NCBI GenBank assembly: GCA_964644135.1
Contig: CAZXWD010000028.1
Coordinates: 1-30,799, forward strand
Direction: 5' to 3'
Origin: CAZMOK01 sp964644135
Lineage (GTDB): Bacteria; Bacteroidota; Bacteroidia; Bacteroidales; JAGOPY01
Length of the DNA stretch: 30,799 nt
Shown here: in pieces, positions 16,425 to 24,019 of the stretch
How the letters are laid out: each line of letters begins with the position of its first letter
How positions within the stretch are numbered: position 1 is the first letter of the stretch
The notes under the pieces: generated by a model
Database searches by the model: none
Seen by the model: the letters and a program-made list of their open reading frames with translations, nothing else
Told to the model about the DNA's origin: nothing
Translations under genes and position numbers: made by a program

Positions 16425-16524
16425 TTTGATAATTGTTTGTACAGGATAAAAATAAGAAATTTCACATTATAAATTATCGCAATTGTCCTTATTGTCAAAT
16501 TGTCTTTATTGTCTGGTTAAGAGG

Positions 16525-16564
16525 TGTTACAGTGTTACGGTGTTACAGTGCTACGGTGTTAAGA
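16525..16564. repeat. Octanucleotide tandem repeat, about 5 units
   Basis: 8-bp units TGTTACAG, TGTTACGG, TGTTACAG, TGCTACGG and TGTTAAGA. The first four are near-identical and the fifth is decayed. A purine-rich GTGA-containing stretch follows. It lies between the MarR gene and the GNAT gene. Confidence 0.8.
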
Positions 16565-16643
16565 GTGAAGTGTGAGGAGTGAGGCGTGAAGCGAAAAATG
16601 CCTCCAATTCTTGTTTCTCACCCTCCTTCACTTCGTTTACGCT

Positions 16644-16669
16644 TGCGCCGAAGCTCCAGCTTAGGCGCA
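16644..16669 (-). other. Hairpin spanning the stop codon of the GNAT gene
   Basis: TGCGCC (16644-16649) pairs with GGCGCA (16664-16669), and AAGCT with AGCTT, with one mismatched pair and a 2-nt loop. The stop codon (16661-16663) lies in the stem. No T-tract follows on the minus strand, so it may protect the 3' end or weakly terminate. Confidence 0.5.
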
Positions 16670-17257
16670 CGGTGGGTAAAACAGATCTCGCAGATTTTCA
16701 AGAAGATATGACTCAAAATAGGCTCTTATCTCATCCAGGAAAAATTCACGGTCGGGCAAATCCTCATTCTCTTCTGTTTCCTTGAAAGTTGAGAATCCTC
16801 TTTTCTTATAACTCCTTATTGCATGAGGATGGTCATTATTGCATGTGTGCAGCCAAACCCTTTTTACTCCAAATCTGAACGCCTTATCGACGGCGTGCGA
16901 GATCAGGTAGCCTCCAAGACCTTTTCCTGTGTATTGAGGAAGCAGTCCGATATATTTTATTTCCATTGCAGTATCATCACTTTTTTCCAGTTCGAAATAT
17001 CCGGCAAGGCTTTTTCCCAAAAAGGCCAGGTATGTATAAACCTCCTTTGTTAGGAAATGCTCCTTCCAGTCCCTGGGCGTCCATGACAACCGGCTATACC
17101 ATTCCCAGGGAAGGCCTACCCCCAGAAAAAACATATGATTGAAAAATGGATCATTGTTTACCTGTCTTATTTCCATTTTCTCCGAAAAGCCTTGCTTCGG
17201 AATAAATTCTTCACGTGAGGTGATCTCAAGGAATGTAGTGAATACTTTCTGCTTCAT
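16661..17257 (-). CDS. GNAT family N-acetyltransferase
   Basis: 198 residues. Acetyl-CoA-binding motif A is in IGLLPQYTGKGLGGYLISHA (about 108-127). The family-typical VWLHTCNNDHPHAIRSYKKRGF block follows (about 139-160). The N-terminal half carries an aromatic-rich segment (FLGVGLPWEWYSRLSW). Substrate unknown. The stop sits in a hairpin (16644-16669). It starts 6 bp after the PPK2 stop and is probably cotranscribed with PPK2 as its downstream gene. It is not closely similar to the GNAT at 13516. Confidence 0.87.
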   Translation of the reverse strand: MKQKVFTTFLEITSREEFIPKQGFSEKMEIRQVNNDPFFNHMFFLGVGLPWEWYSRLSWTPRDWKEHFLTKEVYTYLAFLGKSLAGYFELEKSDDTAMEIKYIGLLPQYTGKGLGGYLISHAVDKAFRFGVKRVWLHTCNNDHPHAIRSYKKRGFSTFKETEENEDLPDREFFLDEIRAYFESYLLENLRDLFYPPCA

Positions 17258-17263
17258 ATTCCA

Positions 17264-18148
17264 CTAGTTCTTTTCTTCGCGTATCCACTTTTCAGCTTTT
17301 TCAATCTCCATTTTCTTCTCTTCATCTATTGAGGGGAAATGAAGATTCAATGACTTGAGTTTTTCGGTAATGATCAGGCTTACCATCGCTCTCATAATAT
17401 CTTTGTTGTCGGCCGGGATAACATACCACGGAGCATGGCGGGTAGATGTATTCCTCAACATTTGTTCATAGGCATTTTGGTATTGGTCCCAATACTTACG
17501 TTCACTGAAATCACTGAGGGATATTTTCCAGTTCTTCGAAGGGTCGTTTATCCGTTTTATAAACCTCTTTCTCTGTTCTTTCTTCGAAACATTGAGAAAA
17601 AATTTTAAAACCTGCACCCCGTTGTTAACAAAGTATTCCTCGAGGTTATTCATCTCACGGTACCTCTTAAGCCAGAAATGCTCTGTCACATCTTTTTCCG
17701 ACTCGATGCCCGGTAATTTCTGGTTAAGTATTATTTCAGGGTGTACCCGAACCACCAGGACTTCTTCATAATATGACCGGTTGAAGATCCCAATCTGTCC
17801 TCTTTCGGGCATTTCCTTTATGCATCTCCATAAATAAGTGTGGTCAAGCTCTTCTTCCGAAGGTTTTTTGAAGCTTTTCACTTTACAACCCTGCGGGTTG
17901 ACACCTGACATGACATGTTTGATCGTGCCGTCCTTGCCAGCAGCATCCATTGCCTGGAAAATTATCAGCAATGCGAATCTATCATAAGCATAAAGCTTTT
18001 CCTGTTGAAGAGCCAGTTGAGCCTTGTGTTCTTTCAGGGCACTTCTGGCCTGTTTTCTGTCTTCCTTACCCTTTCCGTACTTTGATGAAAAGTCCTTGAG
18101 ACTTGCACTACTGTCTTCCGGAAATATAAATTGTTTAAAATCGATCAT
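17264..18148 (-). CDS. ppk2: Polyphosphate kinase 2 (PPK2) family protein
   Basis: 294 residues, the normal length for a one-domain PPK2. Walker A is AspAlaAlaGlyLysAspGly (68-74) in IIFQAMDAAGKDGTIKHVM. The lid/Walker B region is QIGIFNRSYYEEVLVVRVHPE (118-138), with VNPQGCKVKSFKKPSEEELDH between. It uses polyphosphate to phosphorylate nucleoside mono- or diphosphates in the cytoplasm. The pattern around SGVNPQGC and DHTYLWR is like the class III (AMP/ADP-accepting) enzymes of Bacteroidota. The GNAT gene follows 6 bp downstream. A -7 element TAAATTTG lies 30 bp upstream of the ATG. Confidence 0.92.
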   Translation of the reverse strand: MIDFKQFIFPEDSSASLKDFSSKYGKGKEDRKQARSALKEHKAQLALQQEKLYAYDRFALLIIFQAMDAAGKDGTIKHVMSGVNPQGCKVKSFKKPSEEELDHTYLWRCIKEMPERGQIGIFNRSYYEEVLVVRVHPEIILNQKLPGIESEKDVTEHFWLKRYREMNNLEEYFVNNGVQVLKFFLNVSKKEQRKRFIKRINDPSKNWKISLSDFSERKYWDQYQNAYEQMLRNTSTRHAPWYVIPADNKDIMRAMVSLIITEKLKSLNLHFPSIDEEKKMEIEKAEKWIREEKN

Positions 18149-18177
18149 AGATTAGAATTTTTTGAGGGGCCAAATTA

Positions 18178-18185
18178 CAAATTTA
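18178..18185 (-). promoter_or_regulatory. -7 promoter element of ppk2
   Basis: TAAATTTG on the minus strand is an exact TAnnTTTG match, 29 bp upstream of the ATG at 18148. No TTTG occurs at 19-bp spacing. Confidence 0.45.
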
Positions 18186-18301
18186 TAATTCTGATATTCT
18201 GAATGTTGCGAGTCCGGATGAAAAATTTTTGAAAAAAAGTCGAAAATCAACAGGTATTTTTTCGCTTCCCGCCTATTAATGCAAAACAAAAAAGTTGCTT
18301 C

Positions 18302-20317
18302 ATGGGACGGATATCATCAGCGGGAACAAAAAAGCTTATCAAAAGTGTAGCTGTGTTATTATATGTTCTCTTAACAGGGATCGTTGCTGCACAGTCGCCC
18401 GGGGATTACAGGTCGGCAGAAACGGGAAACTGGACAGATGCCTCAACGTGGGAGGTATACGATGGAACTTCATGGATATCCTCAACTGCTTATCCTGATA
18501 ACAAAGATTCAGCAGTAACTGTACGGAGTGGTCATGTAGTAACTTTCAATTCTTCAAACATAAGCACAGGAAGACTTATTATTGAAGAGAGTGCCAAACT
18601 GTTTGCCAATAGTTCAGGGGTTTACAGGTACCTCTCGGTCTTTGAGGATATCGTTTGTAACGGCACTATTGGCAACGACACCATTGTAGACGGCATATGC
18701 CTGAAGCCTGAAGGTGATACTGTCAGCATTGGCGGCACCGGAAGCTGCAAGTTCAGGCGGATCAGGAAGGATGCCGACTCCAGCCTGATCACTGTATTCA
18801 TGATCAACATGGTAGTTGAGGTCCATTATAACGGATCGGGTTATGCTGTATATAACAACAAGCCGGGCACATATCTCGACATTCACATCGAACCCGGTGC
18901 AGCGCTTGTACTTCATGCGAAAATGAACCTTCTCAGAAGTCATCTGACCTTAAACTCATCCCCATCCGGAACAGGCCAGCTTATCTGCCCCGAACTGGTC
19001 AATTCTGTGGGGATCAATACAGATGTAAAGCAATACATTGCCCATGACAACAATTGGCACTTCTTATCCTCCCCGGTGGAAAACCAGGTAATCCAGTATT
19101 TTTTCACACCCAGTCCGCCGGATAACAGTTTTGATTTCTACAAATGGGATGAAGGCCTGCCTGAGAATATCGCGTGGGTAAATATAAGAGACAGTTCAGG
19201 AGGTATAGACCCTGGTTTTGAGTATGAGTTCGTTGAGGGGAGGGGTTATCTAGTGGCCTATGATCCAGGCTGCAGTCTTGAAGTGGTGAAAATATTTCAC
19301 GGCAGTATGCTGGATGGGAACCAGGCTATTGCGGTCACACAGACCAACAATAGCTGGAACCTGGTCGGTAATCCCTATCCCTGCGGGCTCGACTGGTCTT
19401 CTTCAGGGATCAATAAATCGTTGGTATCGGGACAGGCTGCATACTTCTGGGACCAGGAACTGAATGACGGTATTGGTGGTTATCGCACTCACAACGGGGA
19501 AACAGGGGTGCCTGCCTCAACCTCCCCGGTCATACCTCCCATGAATGGGTTTTTTGTTTTCGCGCTGGGCAGCGGAAGCATTGATATTGATATTTCAAAT
19601 GACAATCCACAGGTAATATGTGGTCAGAACTTTTATAAAGAAGAATTCCTTTCCTGCGCGAATCTGCGCTTTGCGGTTGTTAGAGGGGATTATAAGGATG
19701 AGGCCGTCGCTGGTTTCGGCCCCTGGCATCACGACGGGTTCGAGGCTGCGGAAGATGCTCTGAAGCTCTTCAGGTCTCATCCGGAAGTCCCCGAAATCTA
19801 TTCAATCACTGACGGAAGGGAGCTTGTCATTAATAAGTTATCCGACAATTATCCTGATATCTCTCTCGGGTATGTCACTCATTCGCCTGATTCCTTTGCA
19901 TTGCAATTTTACGAGAGGGAAACAATTGACCGCAGGATCGATATCTGGCTTGAAGATAGCTATACAGGGTCGGTTGTTCCTGTCAGGAGGATAAAAGAAT
20001 ACAGGTTTTACAGCGAAGAGGGGATCTTTGATGACCGCTTCAGCCTGATCTTTAAAAAGCTTCCCAAAAAATCAAGCGGAGAGGGCTTGTCGACCCATAT
20101 TTCGGTTTCACAAACCAACGGCGTTATCAAACTGGTAAATATAACTGACCTTGGCGGCACTCTTCTCGTACATGATTGCCTTGGAAAGGTTGTGAAAGTG
20201 ATCGAATTAACCGGCATGTCAGGAGAAAGCCACTTAATAGATCTTCAACCGGGAGTGTACCTAATAAGCTTGTTATCGCAGGAAGGAAAGTTTACAGGAA
20301 AGTTTTTAATTCTCTGA
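18302..20317 (+). CDS. Secreted beta-rich surface protein, probable T9SS substrate
   Basis: 671 residues. The signal peptide ends near AlaAlaGln31 after the hydrophobic LIKSVAVLLYVLLTGIVAA. The mature N-terminus, SAETGNWTDASTWEVYDGTSW, is a recurrent opening of Bacteroidota surface proteins. The body has beta-strand repeats including WHFLSSPVENQ (about 250) and SWNLVGNPYPCGLDWSSSGI (about 350). The last ~70 residues end as TDLGGTLLVHDCLGKVVKVIEL then LQPGVYLISLLSQEGKFTGKF, a T9SS type A-like domain, but without the usual YPNP opening, so the sorting call is moderate. It is followed after 13 bp by a 76-residue anchored peptide on the same strand, probably in one transcript ending at 20573. Confidence 0.85.
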   Translation: MGRISSAGTKKLIKSVAVLLYVLLTGIVAAQSPGDYRSAETGNWTDASTWEVYDGTSWISSTAYPDNKDSAVTVRSGHVVTFNSSNISTGRLIIEESAKLFANSSGVYRYLSVFEDIVCNGTIGNDTIVDGICLKPEGDTVSIGGTGSCKFRRIRKDADSSLITVFMINMVVEVHYNGSGYAVYNNKPGTYLDIHIEPGAALVLHAKMNLLRSHLTLNSSPSGTGQLICPELVNSVGINTDVKQYIAHDNNWHFLSSPVENQVIQYFFTPSPPDNSFDFYKWDEGLPENIAWVNIRDSSGGIDPGFEYEFVEGRGYLVAYDPGCSLEVVKIFHGSMLDGNQAIAVTQTNNSWNLVGNPYPCGLDWSSSGINKSLVSGQAAYFWDQELNDGIGGYRTHNGETGVPASTSPVIPPMNGFFVFALGSGSIDIDISNDNPQVICGQNFYKEEFLSCANLRFAVVRGDYKDEAVAGFGPWHHDGFEAAEDALKLFRSHPEVPEIYSITDGRELVINKLSDNYPDISLGYVTHSPDSFALQFYERETIDRRIDIWLEDSYTGSVVPVRRIKEYRFYSEEGIFDDRFSLIFKKLPKKSSGEGLSTHISVSQTNGVIKLVNITDLGGTLLVHDCLGKVVKVIELTGMSGESHLIDLQPGVYLISLLSQEGKFTGKFLIL

Positions 20318-20330
20318 AAAAGCTATAGTA

Positions 20331-20561
20331 ATGAAAGCGGTAAGCAGCTTAATACTTGTGATGATGTTTCATTTCGTGGTATGCTCAGGCATTTCTGCGG
20401 CGCAGCCATCGTCCCCGCCACCGCCACCGGCTGGGCACGGTTTGAACGGGAACCAGTCGCCAGGTGGCATGGCTCCTCTGGGTGAAGGATTGGTGATACT
20501 CTTATCAATGGGGGCCGGGTATGCGCTTCGGAGGGTCCGAAAAGGAAAAAGGTGCCAGTAA
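20331..20561 (+). CDS. Small exported protein with C-terminal membrane anchor
   Basis: 76 residues. A signal peptide at about 1-24 ends SerAlaAlaGln. Then come a short Pro-rich stretch (SSPPPPPAGHGLNGNQSPGG), a Pro-Leu-Gly-Glu-Gly motif, a hydrophobic segment (LVILLSMGAGYAL) and a basic tail (RRVRKGKRCQ). This three-part C-terminus is the layout of a sorting signal like PEP- or PID-CTERM. The motif here is APLGEGLVILL; I would not assign a named exosortase. It lies 13 bp after the T9SS-like gene. The final codons lie in a terminator stem. Confidence 0.75.
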   Translation: MKAVSSLILVMMFHFVVCSGISAAQPSSPPPPPAGHGLNGNQSPGGMAPLGEGLVILLSMGAGYALRRVRKGKRCQ

Positions 20562-20573
20562 AGGCACCTTTTT
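20546..20573 (+). terminator. Strong bidirectional terminator overlapping a stop codon
   Basis: AAAAAGGTGCC (20546-20556) pairs with GGCACCTTTTT (20563-20573), an 11-bp stem with a 6-nt loop that includes the stop TAA (20559-20561). T-runs on both strands fit termination of both the 18302-20561 transcript and the convergent 20598-23792 gene. Confidence 0.92.
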
Positions 20574-20597
20574 CATTAGTGGCTATTTAAGGAATTC

Positions 20598-23500
20598 CTA
20601 TTTGAGGATGATCTTCCTGTAATCGGTAAAATCATCAGTAATGATCGACAAGATATAAATACCCGGTGAATAGCCGGTAACAGCAATAGAGTTGCTATTG
20701 GATGAATTCAGTTTTACATTGTTTTTTTCCAGCAGTATTTCACCTGACTGTGATGTCAGGCGGATATCGGCAGTTATCTCCATATCCTCAATCACCTCTA
20801 TAATAAAGCTACCATAATTGGGGTTCGGGTAAACCCTGAGTTTTGATAATGACCCATATTCGCCAATACCGAGGGATGAATAAACCGTAACCTGGAACTG
20901 GTCAGAGGCCTCCCCATCGCCGCAATTGTTCGACGGGGTGACATCCAGGGTAACCACTCCGGTAAATTCAGGATCCCATTCTATGTTCACTGATGTCCCT
21001 TCCGCAGATATTGTTCCGGCGTTTTCCGGGATAATTGTCCAATTATAAGAGTCAGCATTTTCAGCTCCTTCGGTCGTAAAATCCGATGAGGCCACGGAAT
21101 AAGTATCGATTTCTGAGGGACCATTGATTGCTTCCGGTTTTCCTGGCAATGGAAGCACTTCAATGGTTGTTTCAGCCGAACCAAAGCAACCATTCAAGTC
21201 TGTGTATTCATAGGTTATTACATGTTCACCAACACCGGCGGCAGAAGGATCAAACTCCCCTGCATCAACTCCAGGACCTGAATATACACCGCCTTCAGGA
21301 AGACCTCCTGCAAGCGTATATGTATCATCATTTATACAGAGTTGCCCCGGACCGGTAAGTGTAACTTCGGGCAGCATGTGTACTGTAATTGTACTAAAAG
21401 CTGTATCACTGCATCCGAATTCGTTTGCATAGACGTATCCTATTACAAAAGTACCTGTACCTGATACAGCGGGATCGAACATACCCTCTGAAACTCCTGT
21501 TCCGAAGTAATCACCTCCTTCAGGGGTCCCGCCTGTGAGCTCAATGGGGTCAGCATCTGCACAGAGTCCCATAAATTCAAGTAACAGCACTTCAGGGGTG
21601 GGATTTATAGTAAGCACTACTGTATCGGGGTCACTTTCACAGCCATCGGTAGTTTGTGTTGCATAATAAATGTATGTTCCTGGTTCAGATTGTCCTGTGG
21701 AGAAAGCCGGGCCTTCAAAAACAATATTTGTGAGTTCAGGGTCATCATACCATACTACGTTTTCTCCTTCGGCAATAAGATCCGGTACAAGGCTGCCAAA
21801 ACATGCAACCTCATCTTCAGCAGAAGGCGGATCCGGAATAACATTCACTGTGATATATTCTTCTTTTATGATCAGGTCACTACCGGCATTATTGAAGACC
21901 TCAAGAGTAACACTGTACTTCCCTGGCTCATTATAAACTATGCCTTCCGGGTTCTGTGCTGTGGATGATTGAGGTTCCCCACCCGGGAACAACCAATCCC
22001 ATGAGGTTGGTGAATTCTGCGAAAGGTCAGAAAAATCAATTGAAGAACCTGCGCATACCTCAGTTTCACTGGCTTCGAAATCGGCTGCAGGCGGGGAAGA
22101 GGGAAGAACTGTTATTGTTCCGACACGTTTATGCACAGGGGTACCATTAGGCCCTTTCCCGGTGATAGTTATATCATAGTCGCCCGGAGGAGCACCACCT
22201 GAGGCAGTTACTACGATCGGCAGGGATCCCGGCAGGTCATTCAGCGTAAATCCTTCGGGATAACTGAATGAAAGAGAGCCAGAAGGAGGCTGTTCTATGG
22301 TTGTATTGAACAATACAAGGTCGTCGTATAGTTTTACATCAGGCACGTTTGCGTAAATAGTATCGGAGGTGGTAATTGAAAGAACTTCCGGCTCAAGAGT
22401 CATGGCAAAATCCGGGAAATAGCCTACATAGCTGTCGAACTTGCCATCACGAAAGTCGGACCAGACCACCATAGAAACATTCTCATTGGAAACGATCCCG
22501 TTATAGTCACCCTGGTACCTGGGCGATCCGCCGCCGCCGCAGGTTGTACAATTAATGATCATCTCTTCATTCGAGACAGCCTGGTTCTGGGCAAACGACT
22601 CTCCCCCATCATCAGAATAGGTTGCATAGATCTTTGCATATTCACTCGCAGGGTCTTCCCTGGAGTCCATCCACTGGATATAAAGGCGGCCCGTTTCCTT
22701 GTCACACCAGATGGCTGGTGCAAACTGATGGTTATTCTGAGTAAAGAGGTCGTCGTTCACTCTTACAGCATCGGAGAATGATGTTCCGCCGTCGTCTGAA
22801 TACCTGCACCAGATATCGGGCTTGTTGCCGCTTCCGGGAGGGTCGTTCTTAGCATATACCAGGTAGAGCCTGCCCCTGTAATCACCATAGCTGTTATCAG
22901 CAGCGATGAATGGGTAGGGCCTGGTCCTCATATTATTGACAGAATGTCTGCCTCCCGTAAACGTGCCAACATAACCCGAGAACTGCTGCGACGACATCTG
23001 GGTGAAGTTGTCACCGCCATCCAGTGAACGGTAAAAAGTATAGGTTGACGCAGTTGTACTGCCGCCGTTGGTTACAACATAGACCGATCCGCCCTGTACG
23101 TTCCCGTCAGGACCTACGCAAACCATCATCCCTGGGAGGCTCTGGGTAGGCATGCTGGCAGTCTGCTGCCAGGTTACACCGAAGTCTGTAGTCCTGGAAA
23201 AATTCCCGCCACCACTTGAGGTCATCACAGAGTAAACATAATTGGAATAAGGACCTCCGGTCTGGTCTGCTGCCATCCAGTTCTTATCCACTCCATTAAT
23301 GGCTGTCACAGCCGGCCCCCATGTCTGGCCGCCGTCGGAGCTCACAGCAACTTTACAACCCTGTATGCTGGGCGAGCCGTACATATTTTCATAATAGAGG
23401 TTCCCAACACTATCGTAGGCGGAAAGCACATCTCCCCTTATAGTGGTGCCCCAGAACGGCTGGGTTTCTTCCCAGTCGTGACCGTCCATCGTATAATAAG

Positions 23501-23792
23501 AAGCATCCGTATTGAATACAGCAAAATAATGCCGCGGTTGATTGGGATTTTCTGCAATATGGCTTTCAGCAAAGTCGGTACCGAGGAAGAAGTTATCGTA
23601 TCCGTCGATAGTAACCACCGTACTTGACCTGTTATCCCTTGATTGCCAGTTCTGGACAGAATCATTAACCCAGTCGGGCACCCGGTCGAAATGGGTATTA
23701 TCTCCATTTTGCCCTGATAAAGGGTTGTTGAACGTAGAAACAAATAAAATTGTAGCGAAGAAAAGAATAATGCGAATAGATGTCTGATACAT
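20598..23792 (-). CDS. Secreted sialidase-like (Asp-box) protein with PKD/Ig domains and T9SS type A sorting domain
   Basis: 1064 residues from ATG 23792. An in-frame TTG at 23816 overlaps the -7 promoter box and is therefore not the start. The signal peptide ends near SerGlyGln. Residues about 60-450 form a beta-propeller-type region with Asp-box motifs SSDGGQTW, SDDGGTSF and SDDGGESF, and a Cys-Thr-Thr-Cys-Gly-Gly-Gly-Gly loop near 420. A PKD domain (FSDLSQNSPTSWDWLFPGGEP, about 585-650) follows. Ig-like units next repeat PEGGDYFGTGVSEGMFDP and PEGGVYSGPGVDAGEFDP, a tandem pair. The type A sorting domain ends with LRVYPNPNYGSFIIEV and YSPGIYILSIITDD, finishing KIILK. The catalytic residues of true sialidases were not checked; it may bind rather than cleave glycans. 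The terminator at 20546-20573 serves it. Confidence 0.9.
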   Translation of the reverse strand: MYQTSIRIILFFATILFVSTFNNPLSGQNGDNTHFDRVPDWVNDSVQNWQSRDNRSSTVVTIDGYDNFFLGTDFAESHIAENPNQPRHYFAVFNTDASYYTMDGHDWEETQPFWGTTIRGDVLSAYDSVGNLYYENMYGSPSIQGCKVAVSSDGGQTWGPAVTAINGVDKNWMAADQTGGPYSNYVYSVMTSSGGGNFSRTTDFGVTWQQTASMPTQSLPGMMVCVGPDGNVQGGSVYVVTNGGSTTASTYTFYRSLDGGDNFTQMSSQQFSGYVGTFTGGRHSVNNMRTRPYPFIAADNSYGDYRGRLYLVYAKNDPPGSGNKPDIWCRYSDDGGTSFSDAVRVNDDLFTQNNHQFAPAIWCDKETGRLYIQWMDSREDPASEYAKIYATYSDDGGESFAQNQAVSNEEMIINCTTCGGGGSPRYQGDYNGIVSNENVSMVVWSDFRDGKFDSYVGYFPDFAMTLEPEVLSITTSDTIYANVPDVKLYDDLVLFNTTIEQPPSGSLSFSYPEGFTLNDLPGSLPIVVTASGGAPPGDYDITITGKGPNGTPVHKRVGTITVLPSSPPAADFEASETEVCAGSSIDFSDLSQNSPTSWDWLFPGGEPQSSTAQNPEGIVYNEPGKYSVTLEVFNNAGSDLIIKEEYITVNVIPDPPSAEDEVACFGSLVPDLIAEGENVVWYDDPELTNIVFEGPAFSTGQSEPGTYIYYATQTTDGCESDPDTVVLTINPTPEVLLLEFMGLCADADPIELTGGTPEGGDYFGTGVSEGMFDPAVSGTGTFVIGYVYANEFGCSDTAFSTITVHMLPEVTLTGPGQLCINDDTYTLAGGLPEGGVYSGPGVDAGEFDPSAAGVGEHVITYEYTDLNGCFGSAETTIEVLPLPGKPEAINGPSEIDTYSVASSDFTTEGAENADSYNWTIIPENAGTISAEGTSVNIEWDPEFTGVVTLDVTPSNNCGDGEASDQFQVTVYSSLGIGEYGSLSKLRVYPNPNYGSFIIEVIEDMEITADIRLTSQSGEILLEKNNVKLNSSNSNSIAVTGYSPGIYILSIITDDFTDYRKIILK

Positions 23793-23813
23793 AATTATAA
23801 AGATTTGTTCATA

Positions 23814-23844
23814 CAAAAATAACTGTATATTTCTGACCTACAAA
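23814..23844 (-). promoter_or_regulatory. Bacteroidota -33/-7 promoter of the Asp-box gene
   Basis: On the minus strand, TTTG (23844-23841) and TATTTTTG (23821-23814) are separated by exactly 19 bp, matching the TTTG-N19-TAnnTTTG promoter. The transcript would begin near 23807, about 15 nt before the ATG at 23792. Confidence 0.8.
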
Positions 23845-24019
23845 TTGAAAACTTCAATTAACTAGATTTTAACAGAGTCATATTCAAAAAATTTTAGTAA
23901 AAAACCATAACATTTTCTTAATGTGATAATGTAACAAGCTGTGCAGATTCACGTATATCATCTTATTACATATTAAGCCATCTCCCCTCGTAAAAATTCT
24001 TAATAAAAATTAATTAGCC

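Noticed and set aside
23793..23816. N-terminal extension of the Asp-box protein from TTG 23816
   Set aside because: The TTG lies in the -7 promoter box; ATG 23792 begins a normal signal peptide.
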